NCBI RefSeq assembly: GCF_041276405.1
Contig: NZ_JBGGGT010000001.1
Coordinates: 1,666,501 to 1,730,500 of the forward strand
Source: Microvirga sp. TS319
GTDB taxonomy: Bacteria; Pseudomonadota; Alphaproteobacteria; Rhizobiales; Beijerinckiaceae
Direction: 5' to 3'
Length of the DNA stretch: 64,000 nucleotides
Under the pieces are notes generated by a model. The model worked only from the letters and a program-made list of their open reading frames with translations, was not told where the DNA came from and made no database searches. A program made the position numbers and the translations under genes. Of the stretch, positions 8,743 through 16,364 are shown one piece after another (positions within the stretch are counted from its first letter, which is position 1; each line of letters begins with the position of its first letter).

Positions 8743-9081
8743 ATGGGCGAACATGCCTTATTCGAGATCGAGGCGACCATTACGGAGCGCGGCCAGACCA
8801 CGGTGCCGGCGGCGGTCAGGAAGATGCTTGCTGTCCGCAAGCGTGGCCGTGTCGTATTCCGCGGGATGCCTGACGGCACGGTCGTGATCGCCAGCAAGGA
8901 AGAGGCCGAGCCGCACACGGACCCGGTGATCTCGCAGTTCCTCGGGTTCCTCGAACGGGACATGATGGAGCGCAAGGACGCCGCCATCTGTCCGGTGCCG
9001 AAGACCTACCTCGATGATTTGCGCGAGCTCTCCGATGTGGAAATCGACCTCGACGCCCCCCTGACAGGCGACGACGAGTGA
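8743..9081 (+). CDS. prlF: Type II antitoxin, PrlF family
   Basis: Antitoxin of 112 aa. The N-terminal SpoVT/AbrB-type DNA-binding fold is seen in EATITERGQTTVPAAVRKML (residues 8-27). The acidic C-terminal tail from about residue 70 should wrap the toxin. It neutralises YhaV and represses its own operon. ATG 8743 has GGGAGG upstream. The stop overlaps the toxin GTG by 4 bp (GTGA), the normal coupled arrangement. The pair is intact although it lies between two IS remnants. Confidence 0.9.
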   Translation: MGEHALFEIEATITERGQTTVPAAVRKMLAVRKRGRVVFRGMPDGTVVIASKEEAEPHTDPVISQFLGFLERDMMERKDAAICPVPKTYLDDLRELSDVEIDLDAPLTGDDE

Positions 9082-9575
9082 GCGCGCCTGCCTTTGTCAT
9101 CAACGGGTGGGAAATCTACGCCCACCCACTCTTCCTCGACCAACTGGAAGCCTACCATACGGCATATCGCGCCGTCAGGGCCAAATACCCGAAGGAATAC
9201 AAGACCAAGAAGGCGACCAAGCTTTACCTGGCCCTGCTCAAGACAGCCTTCGAGGTCATCCCCGGCGATCCGACGAATCCAGATTTCCGGCAGGGATCGG
9301 CGCTCGGGGACAACAACAAGCACTGGTTCCGGGCGAAGTTTCTCCAGCAGTTTCGGCTGTTCTTCCGCTACTCGGACGATAAGAAGGCGATCATACTTGC
9401 CTGGGTGAATGACGAGGACACCAAGCGGGCCTACGGCTCGAAGACGGATGCCTACGAGGTGTTCAAGAAGATGCTCGAGGCTGGGAATCCTCCCGATGAT
9501 TGGGGCGCGCTTTTGAAGGCCACCGCCGCCGACGATGCCGTTGAGCGGTTCCGGGCCGGGGCGGGACGTGAGTAA
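9078..9575 (+). CDS. yhaV: Type II toxin, YhaV family RNase
   Basis: RelE-superfamily endoribonuclease toxin of 165 aa, close to the 154 aa of E. coli YhaV. Family features are NGWEIYAHPLFLDQL at residues 9-23, the central LGDNNKHWFRAKF and QQFRLFFRY, and KAIILAWVNDE near residue 105. It would cut translated mRNA when PrlF is degraded. GTG start overlaps the antitoxin stop. The reading frame is complete, and an IS6-type element begins only 3 bp after the stop, so any original downstream gene has been displaced. Confidence 0.9.
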   Translation: MSAPAFVINGWEIYAHPLFLDQLEAYHTAYRAVRAKYPKEYKTKKATKLYLALLKTAFEVIPGDPTNPDFRQGSALGDNNKHWFRAKFLQQFRLFFRYSDDKKAIILAWVNDEDTKRAYGSKTDAYEVFKKMLEAGNPPDDWGALLKATAADDAVERFRAGAGRE

Positions 9576-9578
9576 TCC

Positions 9579-10403
9579 GGTTCTATCGCAACTCTTTCTT
9601 TCCTCTCTCGGGCTATGGCCTGCTCTGATGAGAGAGGGTGATCCGAGACGTTCAAGGGCAGGCAATTTGATCGATCGGTAATCCTGCTCCGTGTCCGGCG
9701 GTCTCTCGCTTACAGCCTCAGCCTCCGAAATCTCGAAGAGATGATGGCCGAGCGCGGCATCTTTGTCGACCACGCCACGGTCGGTCGCTGGGTCGTCCGT
9801 TACTCACCCGAGCTTCTCGAGAGGTTCAATCGACACAAGCGTCCTGTCAGGAGGAAATGGCATATCGATGAAACGTGTATCAAGGTGCGCGGGCGCTGGA
9901 TGTACCTCTACCGAGCCGTTGAGAGCCATGGCGACACGGTCGAGTTCTGGTTCAACGAGCGGTGCAATCTTTCTGCCGCCAAACGGTTCCTGAACAGGGC
10001 CCTCAAGCGGCATGGCCGGCCAGAGCGGATTGTGATCGACGGCAGCCAGACTAATCAGGAGGCGATCTTGTCCTGTGGTACAACGGACCGGCTACAGGAC
10101 CGATCACGACGGAAGCGCGAGCCGATCCGGATCCGGCAGAGTCGCTACCTCAACAATCGTATCGAACAGGATCACCGCGCGATCAAGCGGCGAGTTCGCC
10201 CGATGATGGGGTTGAAGTCCATGAACAGCGCTCGCGCTGTGCTGGGCGACATCGAAATGGTCCATATGATGCGCAAGGGAAAGGCGAAATACGCCTGCAC
10301 TCATCAACTGTCGCTCGCTGAACAGTTCGAGCGACTTGCCACTTGAGTACCAAGCGGCTTCGCTCCCGCCTTTTCAGCTTTACCCCGGAGTTGCGACAGA
10401 ACC
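9579..10403 (+). mobile_element. IS6-family insertion sequence, 825 bp
   Basis: Terminal inverted repeats GGTTCTATCGCAACTC (9579-9594) and the reverse complement of 10388-10403 match at 15 of 16 positions. Length and content (one IS6-type DDE transposase) are typical. The flanking 8-mers, AGTAATCC and GTATAATG, are not duplicates. That fits IS6-type cointegrate or rearrangement history, or later decay. It lies 3 bp after the yhaV stop and ends 5 bp before the ATG of the broken gene at 10409. Confidence 0.88.
9642..10346 (+). pseudogene. IS6-family transposase, start codon apparently lost
   Basis: DDE transposase with WHIDET near the first Asp, IVIDGSQTN around the second and NNRIEQDH containing the Glu. 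The frame is open from 9642 and encodes the expected N-terminus (FKGRQFDRSVILL, then SLRNLEEM), giving about 234 residues in all. However, between the stop TGA at 9639-9641 and the ATG at 9741 there is no ATG, GTG or TTG in this frame. Starting at 9741 would drop about 33 residues of the N-terminal helix-turn-helix region. So the protein is complete except for its initiation codon, probably inactive or poorly expressed. Confidence 0.75.
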
Positions 10404-10408
10404 GTATA

Positions 10409-11295
10409 ATGAACATCCAAGGGCGCGACGCACGTCGAAGTTTCAAGCGACGACGTTTGACCCTGTGCGCGATCATAGTGAAGACTCCCCATCGATCTGT
10501 ACGGCGGCTCTCGGATCTCCGAACCAACCCAGTCTTTGACCTTTTCTGGCGATTTGCGACTGAGCGCCAGGCGATTTTTTTCCGCCGGCTTGAGGGAACT
10601 TCCCCACCATGGGCAGATGATCAAATCCTACAACGATACAAGTCACCAACGCATATCGTGCATCCGATCGGGTCAGTCAGTTCCTGATCCGGAACGTCAT
10701 TTACAATCCGGCTTATCCGGACGCTCCGAATGAAGTTGTATTCCGCATTCTGCTCTTCAAGCTGTTCAATAGAATCTCGACTTGGCAGATGCTCGAACGG
10801 CAAGCTGGTCCGCTTCACTGGCAGAGTTTTGAATCGGACCATATCGGGACTGTTCTGAGTAAAGCTGCGGCTGCGGGCATACGCCTCTATTCGGGTGCTT
10901 ATATTATGCCACCTATCGCTCTGAGCACGAGCAGCGTAAAGCATCACGGGCACTTGCGGTTAATTGAGCTGATTTTGCGAGGCGACTTCGTCGCCCGGCT
11001 GCAGCAAACCAAGAATCTTCAAGAGGTATTCGTGCTGCTGAAGAGCTATCCATCGTTAGGCGACTTTCTCGCCTTTCAGCTAGCGATCGACCTAAATTAC
11101 TCAACAGTGATCAATCATGACGAGGCAGAGTTCGTCGTTGCTGGGCCTGGCGCGCGCGACGGGCTGGCCAAGGCTTTCGTCGACTCGTCCGAGTACGAGC
11201 CACTAGATTTGGTTCGGCTGATGATGGACATGCAGGAGACCGAGTTCGAGCGGCTCGGGCTTCCGTTCCGTTCTCTCTGGGGACGTCGACTTTGA
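10409..11295 (+). pseudogene. Frameshifted, 3'-truncated gene resembling the 5-hmdU DNA kinase helical-domain family
   Basis: Two frames together read as one protein. Frame A (ATG 10409) gives FWRFATERQAIFFRRL, then DDQILQRYK near 10642. Frame B, continuing to 11295, gives TNAYRASDRVSQFLI, then FRILLFKLFNRISTW, FLAFQLAIDLNY, VVAGPGARDG and FERLGLPFRSLWGR. The join needs one inserted base at about 10643 (AAGTCACC where AAGTTCACC is expected), so a 1-nt deletion broke the gene. The 3' end is cut by the IS3-type element: the stop TGA at 11293 is the first three bases of the IS. From memory the pattern matches proteins annotated as '5-hmdU DNA kinase, helical domain', linked to phage thymine hypermodification; I could not search. 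No kinase domain is visible. Confidence 0.55.
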
Positions 11296-11322
11296 TCTTC
11301 CCCCGATTGAGTGGACACCGGG

Positions 11323-12181
11323 TTAGCTCGCTGTCCGCTCGGCCTGTTCGGGCGTGAGATACCCGAGAGCCGAGTGAATGTGTTGCCGATTGTAATAGCT
11401 CTCAATGTAGCCGAACAGATCCCGGCGAGCTTCTTCGCGCGTCGCCCAACTCCGCTGATGAACGAGTTCCACTTTCAAGGAATGGAAGAACGACTCCATT
11501 GGTGCGTTATCATAGCAGCAGCCCGTCCGGCCCGTCGATGCCTTGGCCTTCATGGCGGTCAACTGCATGGCATAGGCCCCGGCTGCATATTGGCTGCCGC
11601 GGTCCGAATGATGAATGAGTCCAGGGCCTGGGCGCTGCCGCTGGGCGGCCATGATCAGGGCTCCAAGGGTCAGCTCGGTGCGCATATGATCGCGCATCGC
11701 CCAGCCCACCACCTTTCGGGTCGCTCGATCAAGAACCACGGCCAGATAGAGCCAGCCCTCACCGGTTGGGACATAGGTGATGTCAGCCAGCCAGACCCGG
11801 TCCGGCGTGGACATTGCAAACTCCTGTTGCAATAGGTTCGGCGCAACCGGCAACGCGTGGCGACTGTCGGTCGTGGTCGGCCGGAAGCAACGGCGGGCCA
11901 GCGCGCAAATGCCATGCCGGTGCATCAGCCGCTCGATCCGGCCGCGGCTGACCCGATAGCCCTGAGCTCGTAAGGCTGCGTGCAGGCGTGGGCTCCCATA
12001 GCGGCCCTGATGTTGGGCGTGGAGCCGATGCACCTCCTTCAACAGGCGCCGGTTTGCTATCGCCCTTTGGCTCTCTGGCCGGGAGCGCCAGGCATAATAG
12101 CCGCTGGCGGACCCCGAGCACGCGGCACATGAGCCGCACCGGGTAGATGCGGGCATGCTGCTCGATGAAGCCAAACCTCAT
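11323..12181 (-). pseudogene. IS3-family transposase OrfB, frameshifted
   Basis: Integrase-type DDE transposase. The start at 12181 gives RFGFIEQHARIYPVRLMC but then leaves frame; from about 12110 the correct sequence (SASGYYAWRSRPESQ) continues in a second frame through DRVWLADITY, LIHHSDRGSQY and CYDNAPMESFFHSLK to 11323. The DDE triad is present. The shift near 12110 looks like a loss of 2 nt (or gain of 1) within 'GVSASGYY'. It is separate from the normal programmed orfA/orfB shift, so OrfB cannot be made intact. The orfB ATG overlaps the orfA stop (ATGA). Confidence 0.8.
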
Positions 12182-12506
12182 TTCGGCACCTCCGCGAAGA
12201 TGCCGATGGTTTTTTTTAAGATGTCTCGTTCCATACGGGTGCGATCCAGCTCGCGCCGTAGCCGCGCGATCTCGGCAGCTTGATCAGCTGGCGACGGTGG
12301 GACCCCAGTGCTCGTCAAGCTGGCGTTGGGAGCAGCCCTGGACTGGGGAGCCGCCCCGTGGGTAATAGCTCGCCAGTTGCGCAGCATGGATGGGGAGATC
12401 CCCAGTTCGGTCGCGATCTGTATCGGGGGCGGCCGCTGCTTTCCAGAAGCGCCACAGCCTCTCGCTTGAACTCGGGTGTGAATTCTCGCCTCGTCTTCGT
12501 CATCAA
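12178..12506 (-). pseudogene. IS3-family OrfA (helix-turn-helix), frameshifted
   Basis: The N-terminus MTKTRREFTPEFKREAVALL is encoded from about 12506. The helix-turn-helix continuation IATELGISPSMLRNWRA and the leucine-zipper-like tail EIARLRRELDRTRMERDILKK are in a different frame down to 12178. The frame changes near 12430, so the DNA-binding protein of the element is split. A 110-aa alternative ORF opening at 12510 carries the C-terminal half only. Confidence 0.75.
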
Positions 12507-12546
12507 ACACCTTCCCGCTCCCGCAGGAGCGTATCAGAGGTGTCCG

Positions 12547-12747
12547 TCAAAGCGAGGGAAGATCAATCCGGCCCTCGGCCGTCTCGACCTCCACCAGTGG
12601 CTCGAGCCAGAACAATCCTCGCGAGCCGGTCGAGACGATTTCCAGTGCTATTCCGCGACGGGATGCCTCCTCCACCAGGAGGGCGGCGATCCGGCGGGAA
12701 CCGAGGGCAAGGGATGCGGCATCGGCTGAAATGAACACCCTGGTCAT
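12547..12747 (-). pseudogene. fdsB: fdsB fragment (NAD-dependent formate dehydrogenase beta subunit), cut by IS3
   Basis: Only the first 60 or so codons of the flavin/NAD-binding beta subunit remain (normally about 500 aa). The pattern FISADAASLALGSRR, then IVSTGSRGLFWLEPLVEVET, is the N-terminal thioredoxin-like part of FdsB. At 12565 the sequence enters the IS3 terminal repeat, which adds a few residues and a stop at 12547. ATG 12747 overlaps the fdsG stop (ATGA). The rest of fdsB and the catalytic fdsA are nowhere in the window, so Fds cannot be assembled from this locus. Confidence 0.82.
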
Positions 12748-13220
12748 AGCCCCCTCGCCTCCCGGGCGACCGCGTCGAGCGCCCCAGGGTCGAGGCGCCC
12801 GATCGGCTCGCCGTCGTAAAGGGCGGACGGGGCGCAGGCGCACAGGCCCAGGCAATAGACCCCCTCGACCGTCAGGCTGCCGTCCGGCGTCGTCTCGCCC
12901 CAACCGATGCCGAGCGTCGCGAGGAATTCCTGTGCGACAACGGCGCCATTCATCGACTGACACGCCTCGGCCCGGCAGAGCTTGAGAACATGGTGCCCAG
13001 CCGGCTGGCGGCGGAAATCGTGATAGAAGGTGACGATGCCGTGGATTTCGGCCCGGGAGAGATTGATCGCCTCCGCGACGAGGGGGATCGCTTCGTCAGG
13101 GATATGTCCGAATTCGCGCTGCAACGCATGGAGGATCGGCAGCGCGGCACCGTCGAGCCGTGCATGAGTTGCGACGATTTCCCTTGCGCGGTCGCTCGTC
13201 CACGGGGTGAAAGTGGTCAT
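12744..13220 (-). CDS. fdsG: NAD-dependent formate dehydrogenase gamma subunit FdsG
   Basis: NuoE-type [2Fe-2S] subunit of 158 aa. The four cluster cysteines are in CRAEACQSMNG and CLGLCACAPSA in the C-terminal half; the N-terminal part (LPILHALQREFGHIPDEAI) is the usual helical region. It would relay electrons between FdsA and FdsB. The ATG at 13220 is preferred: a longer in-frame extension to 13451 has no family support. fdsB is truncated immediately downstream, so FdsG is probably an orphan. The neighbouring hut pathway releases formate, which gives this gene a logical place here. Confidence 0.87.
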   Translation of the reverse strand: MTTFTPWTSDRAREIVATHARLDGAALPILHALQREFGHIPDEAIPLVAEAINLSRAEIHGIVTFYHDFRRQPAGHHVLKLCRAEACQSMNGAVVAQEFLATLGIGWGETTPDGSLTVEGVYCLGLCACAPSALYDGEPIGRLDPGALDAVAREARGL

Positions 13221-13571
13221 GTCCTCACCAAACGTTGATCCGGAACGCTCGATCGATAGAGATAAAGGTTCTGCACCGGATGAGTTAAGAACCTTGCCGC
13301 CAGAATGGCAATCGACTTTTAGGCCGAAATGGCGGCTCCCCTCTGTATCAATAGGCGGTGGCAGATCGGATGAACTTACCCTTGGAGTCGACGCCCGAGG
13401 ATGCAGGCGTCGGTGCAGCACGCCTGTGGCCACTCCCTCCACGGGAACCACGCCCGCTTTCGGCTTCGTGATGCGGTTCGCCTCGGTCGTCAGGGGTTTC
13501 CCATCCTCTCACGCCACTGCGGCGCGAGTCGCGATACGGACAGGTCGACCCTGATGTCGGATGCTTGCCGG
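13221..13571. other. Intergenic region between fdsG and hutF
   Basis: About 350 bp between the fdsG start and the hutF stop, both on the minus strand. It must hold the fds promoter. The open frames here have no recognisable family pattern, and no regulator gene for fds is visible. Confidence 0.5.
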
Positions 13572-14942
13572 TCATCCTAGAACCCGCTTCATGGTGGCGG
13601 CGTATTTATTCATGATGGCGTCCCGTTTCTCGTGACGGCCGCCTGCCACGACGGTTCGACCTGAGACGATCACGCTGTCGATGGCTGTCGTACCGGCCGT
13701 GAAAACATAACAGTCGAGCCAGCGATTGCCAGAGACCGCCGAGAGATGAGGGTGCTTGGGGTTGAGTACGACAAAGTCAGCCCGGCAACCGGTGTCGATG
13801 GCGCCGACCTGGCGGCCGACGGCGCGCGTGCCGCCCGCGAGTGCTCCCTCGTAGAGAACGCGCCCCGTCGACTCACCCTCGTTTCCCGGCAGCACATTGC
13901 GCGCCCTGTGATGGAGACGCTGACTGTATTCGAACTGCTTCAACTCGCCCGGCGCGCTGAGTTCAATATTGGAGTCTGACCCGACCCCGAACGCTCCCCC
14001 CGCTCTGAGGAAATCCACGCCATTGAAGGTGCCGTCTCCGAGATTGGCCTCCGTGATCGGACAAAGACCGGCAACGGCGCCGCTTTGAGCCAATCGCCGG
14101 GTTTCCTCCGGCGTCAGATGGGTGGCGTGGACGAGGCACCATCGTCCGTCGACAGGAGCATGGTCGAGCAGCCATTCGACAGGGCGCAGGCCTGACCATG
14201 CAAGACAATCCTGGACTTCCTTGATCTGCTCCGCGATGTGGATGTGAACGGGCCCCGAAGGAGCCATCATCAACAGGTCTTGCAAGGCTTCTGGAGAAAC
14301 GGCGCGCAAGCTGTGGGGCGCTATGCCGATCACGGCATCGTCGAGGTCGGCGAGCGCATTCTTCGCATTCTCGTAAAGCACGGCATAACGTTCGACAGCG
14401 TTGATAAATCGACGCTGGCCTTCCGTAGGCGCCGCCCCTCCGAAGCCCCCGTGCGAATACAATACCGGAAGGAGCGTGAGCCCCATGCCCGTCTCGTGCG
14501 CGGCCGACGCTATTCGCTCGGAGAGCTCGGCAGGATTGTCATAGGGCCTCCCGTCGACATCGTGATGCACATAGTGAAATTCGGCCAATGCCGTGAAGCC
14601 GCCTTCGAGCATCTCCACCATTGCGGCAGCCGCAATCGCCTCAATGTCGGCAGGGGTCAACTGCCCAAGGAACCGGTACATGACCTGGCGCCATGTCCAG
14701 AAACTGTCGCCGCGCGGCCCCCGTGTCTCCGCAAGGCCGCCCATGCCACGCTGAAACGTGTGGCTGTGCAGGTTGGGCAAGCCTGGCAGCGCAATGCCGG
14801 CAATATGCTCTCGCTCTTCGGAGGGAGCATTTGCCTGCACGGCGCAAATGGTGCCATCGGCGATGTCGATCCCAACATCCGCTGCCCACCCCGAAGGAAG
14901 CAGCGCGTGATCGAATGTAAGCTTGCGTGTTGCTGATGCCAT
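13572..14942 (-). CDS. hutF: Formimidoylglutamate deiminase HutF
   Basis: Zinc amidohydrolase of 456 aa that converts N-formimino-L-glutamate to N-formyl-L-glutamate and ammonia, step four of the five-step histidine pathway. Metal ligands appear in LHSHTFQRGMGG near residue 57, GIAPHSLR, VHIHIAEQ and the late GVGSDSNIE. ATG 14942 gives the normal family length; the open frame runs upstream to 15233 but that extension overlaps the operators and hutI. It is divergent from the hutI operon and shares its regulatory region. It pairs with HutG. Confidence 0.93.
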   Translation of the reverse strand: MASATRKLTFDHALLPSGWAADVGIDIADGTICAVQANAPSEEREHIAGIALPGLPNLHSHTFQRGMGGLAETRGPRGDSFWTWRQVMYRFLGQLTPADIEAIAAAAMVEMLEGGFTALAEFHYVHHDVDGRPYDNPAELSERIASAAHETGMGLTLLPVLYSHGGFGGAAPTEGQRRFINAVERYAVLYENAKNALADLDDAVIGIAPHSLRAVSPEALQDLLMMAPSGPVHIHIAEQIKEVQDCLAWSGLRPVEWLLDHAPVDGRWCLVHATHLTPEETRRLAQSGAVAGLCPITEANLGDGTFNGVDFLRAGGAFGVGSDSNIELSAPGELKQFEYSQRLHHRARNVLPGNEGESTGRVLYEGALAGGTRAVGRQVGAIDTGCRADFVVLNPKHPHLSAVSGNRWLDCYVFTAGTTAIDSVIVSGRTVVAGGRHEKRDAIMNKYAATMKRVLG

Positions 14943-15074
14943 CGTCTTGCCACCGCAGGATCGTTCGAATGAACCGTCGAGGGTGGATGTCCGCGCTTCC
15001 GCCTTGGGAAAACACCCGGAAGGCTTGCTGATCGGCCCATCCATCTCCAGCCCGATATTACCAATCTCGGGAAA

Positions 15075-15112
15075 TATGTATAGACATACCTTGGTGAATA
15101 TGTATAGACTTA
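15075..15112. promoter_or_regulatory. Double HutC-type operator between hutF and hutI
   Basis: TATGTATAGACATA (15075-15088) is a palindrome with arms TATGT/ACATA. A second copy, TATGTATAGACTTA (15099-15112), starts 24 bp further on. The core TGTATAGACA differs by one base from TGTATATACA, the known form of HutC sites in proteobacteria. Position in the divergent hutF-hutI gap and the presence of hutC in the same cluster support the call. Urocanate would be the expected inducer. Confidence 0.75.
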
Positions 15113-15155
15113 ATGATGCCGCAGTGAAGGCTCGCCAGCGCGACGGGAGAAGCCC

Positions 15156-16364
15156 ATGCGTTTCGATACGGTCTGGTTCAATGCACGACTTGCGACGCTG
15201 GCCCCTGCCGCCGACGGCCTCGGCATCGTCCATGACGGCGTGATCGCGGCCAGGAACGGTCGAATCGCGTTCGCGGGACCCGTCGGAGATCTTCCGACAG
15301 GCTGGGACTCACTCGAGAAGGTCGATTGTGAGGGCCGTTGGGTCACCCCCGGCCTCGTCGACTGCCATACTCATCTCGTTTTCGGCGGCGATAGGGCGGC
15401 CGAGTTCGAAATGCGCCTGAATGGAGCGAGTTACGAAGAGATCGCTCGCGCGGGAGGCGGTATCGTCTCCACCGTGAAGGCCACCCGGGCGGCAAGCGAA
15501 GACGATCTCGTGGCAGGAGCCCTGCCCCGCCTCGATCATCTGATCGCCGAGGGCTGCACCACCATCGAGATCAAATCGGGCTATGGGCTCGAACTCGAAA
15601 CGGAAGCGCGAATGCTGCGCGCAGCCCGACGCCTTGGCCGCGAGCGCCCCGTGACCGTCGTCACGACTTTTCTCGGAGCCCATGCCTTGCCGCCGGAGGC
15701 GAACGGCGGCAAGGACGCCTATATCGACATGGTGTGCCGGGAGATGCTACCTGTCATTGCCCGGGAAGGCCTTGCGGATGCGGTCGATGCCTTTTGCGAA
15801 GGAATTGCCTTCTCGCCGGCACAGACCGCCCGCGTCTTCGAGACAGCTGAAGCGCACGGCCTGACAATCAAGCTTCATGCGGACCAGCTCTCCAACCTGC
15901 ACGGCGCGAAACTCGCAGCCGGGTTCGGCGCGCTGTCGGCCGACCATCTCGAGTACACCGACGATGAGGGAGCCGGCGCGATGGCACAAGCCGGAACGGT
16001 CGCGGTGCTCCTGCCCGGAGCCTTTTACACGCTGCGCGAAACGCAGCTGCCACCGGTCGATGCCTTCCGCCGGCACGGCACTCGGATCGCGCTCGCGACG
16101 GACTGCAACCCCGGTACGTCGCCACTGACCTCGCTTCTCGTCGCCATGAACATGGGCGCGACCCTGTTCCGCCTGACTGTCGAGGAGTGCATCGCGGGCG
16201 TGACGCGCGAAGCCGCGCGTGCGCTCGGAAAGCTCGACGAGATCGGCACACTCGAACCCGGCAAGGCCTGCGACCTCGCGATCTGGGACATCGAGCGACC
16301 GGCAGAGCTCGTCTATCGCCTCGGCTTCAACCCGCTGCACGCCCGTATCTGGAGAGGACAGTGA
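15156..16364 (+). CDS. hutI: Imidazolonepropionase HutI
   Basis: Zinc amidohydrolase of 402 aa that opens 4-imidazolone-5-propanoate to N-formimino-L-glutamate (third step). Zinc site [13 protein letters not shown] lies near residue 68; the later motifs [16 protein letters not shown] and [10 protein letters not shown] are typical. ATG 15156 follows GGGAG at a good distance. First gene of the plus-strand hut operon; its stop overlaps the hutH GTG (GTGA). Regulated by the double operator 44-80 bp upstream. Confidence 0.95.
   Translation: MRFDTVWFNARLATLAPAADGLGIVHDGVIAARNGRIAFAGPVGDLPTGWDSLEKVDCEGRWVTPGLVDCHTHLVFGGDRAAEFEMRLNGASYEEIARAGGGIVSTVKATRAASEDDLVAGALPRLDHLIAEGCTTIEIKSGYGLELETEARMLRAARRLGRERPVTVVTTFLGAHALPPEANGGKDAYIDMVCREMLPVIAREGLADAVDAFCEGIAFSPAQTARVFETAEAHGLTIKLHADQLSNLHGAKLAAGFGALSADHLEYTDDEGAGAMAQAGTVAVLLPGAFYTLRETQLPPVDAFRRHGTRIALATDCNPGTSPLTSLLVAMNMGATLFRLTVEECIAGVTREAARALGKLDEIGTLEPGKACDLAIWDIERPAELVYRLGFNPLHARIWRGQ

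Larger units (their letters stand above)
11293..12565 (-). mobile_element. IS3-family insertion sequence, 1273 bp, decayed
   Basis: Terminal repeats begin TGATCTTCCC at both ends (11293 onward, and the reverse complement of 12539-12565) and agree at 21 of 27 positions, ending GGACACC. Two overlapping ORFs in orfA-orfB order on the minus strand fit the IS3 family. The flanks (...GACTT left, ATCCGG... right) show no target duplication. The left flank is a truncated hmdU-kinase-like gene and the right flank is a truncated fdsB, so the element sits at a rearrangement junction. Both ORFs carry frameshifts. Confidence 0.88.

Noticed and set aside
10630..10660. Programmed ribosomal frameshift in the hmdU-kinase-like gene
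   Set aside because: No slippery heptamer or downstream stem-loop at the join, and the gene is also truncated at its 3' end; a simple 1-nt deletion is more likely.
8577..12565. Intact prophage
   Set aside because: No structural, lysis or integrase genes are visible; only IS elements, a toxin-antitoxin pair and one broken gene.
13221..13451. N-terminal extension of fdsG
   Set aside because: The additional 77 codons have no similarity pattern to FdsG/NuoE; the ATG at 13220 gives the normal length.
14943..15233. N-terminal extension of hutF
   Set aside because: The in-frame extension overlaps the HutC operators and hutI; the family length (about 455 aa) fits the start at 14942.
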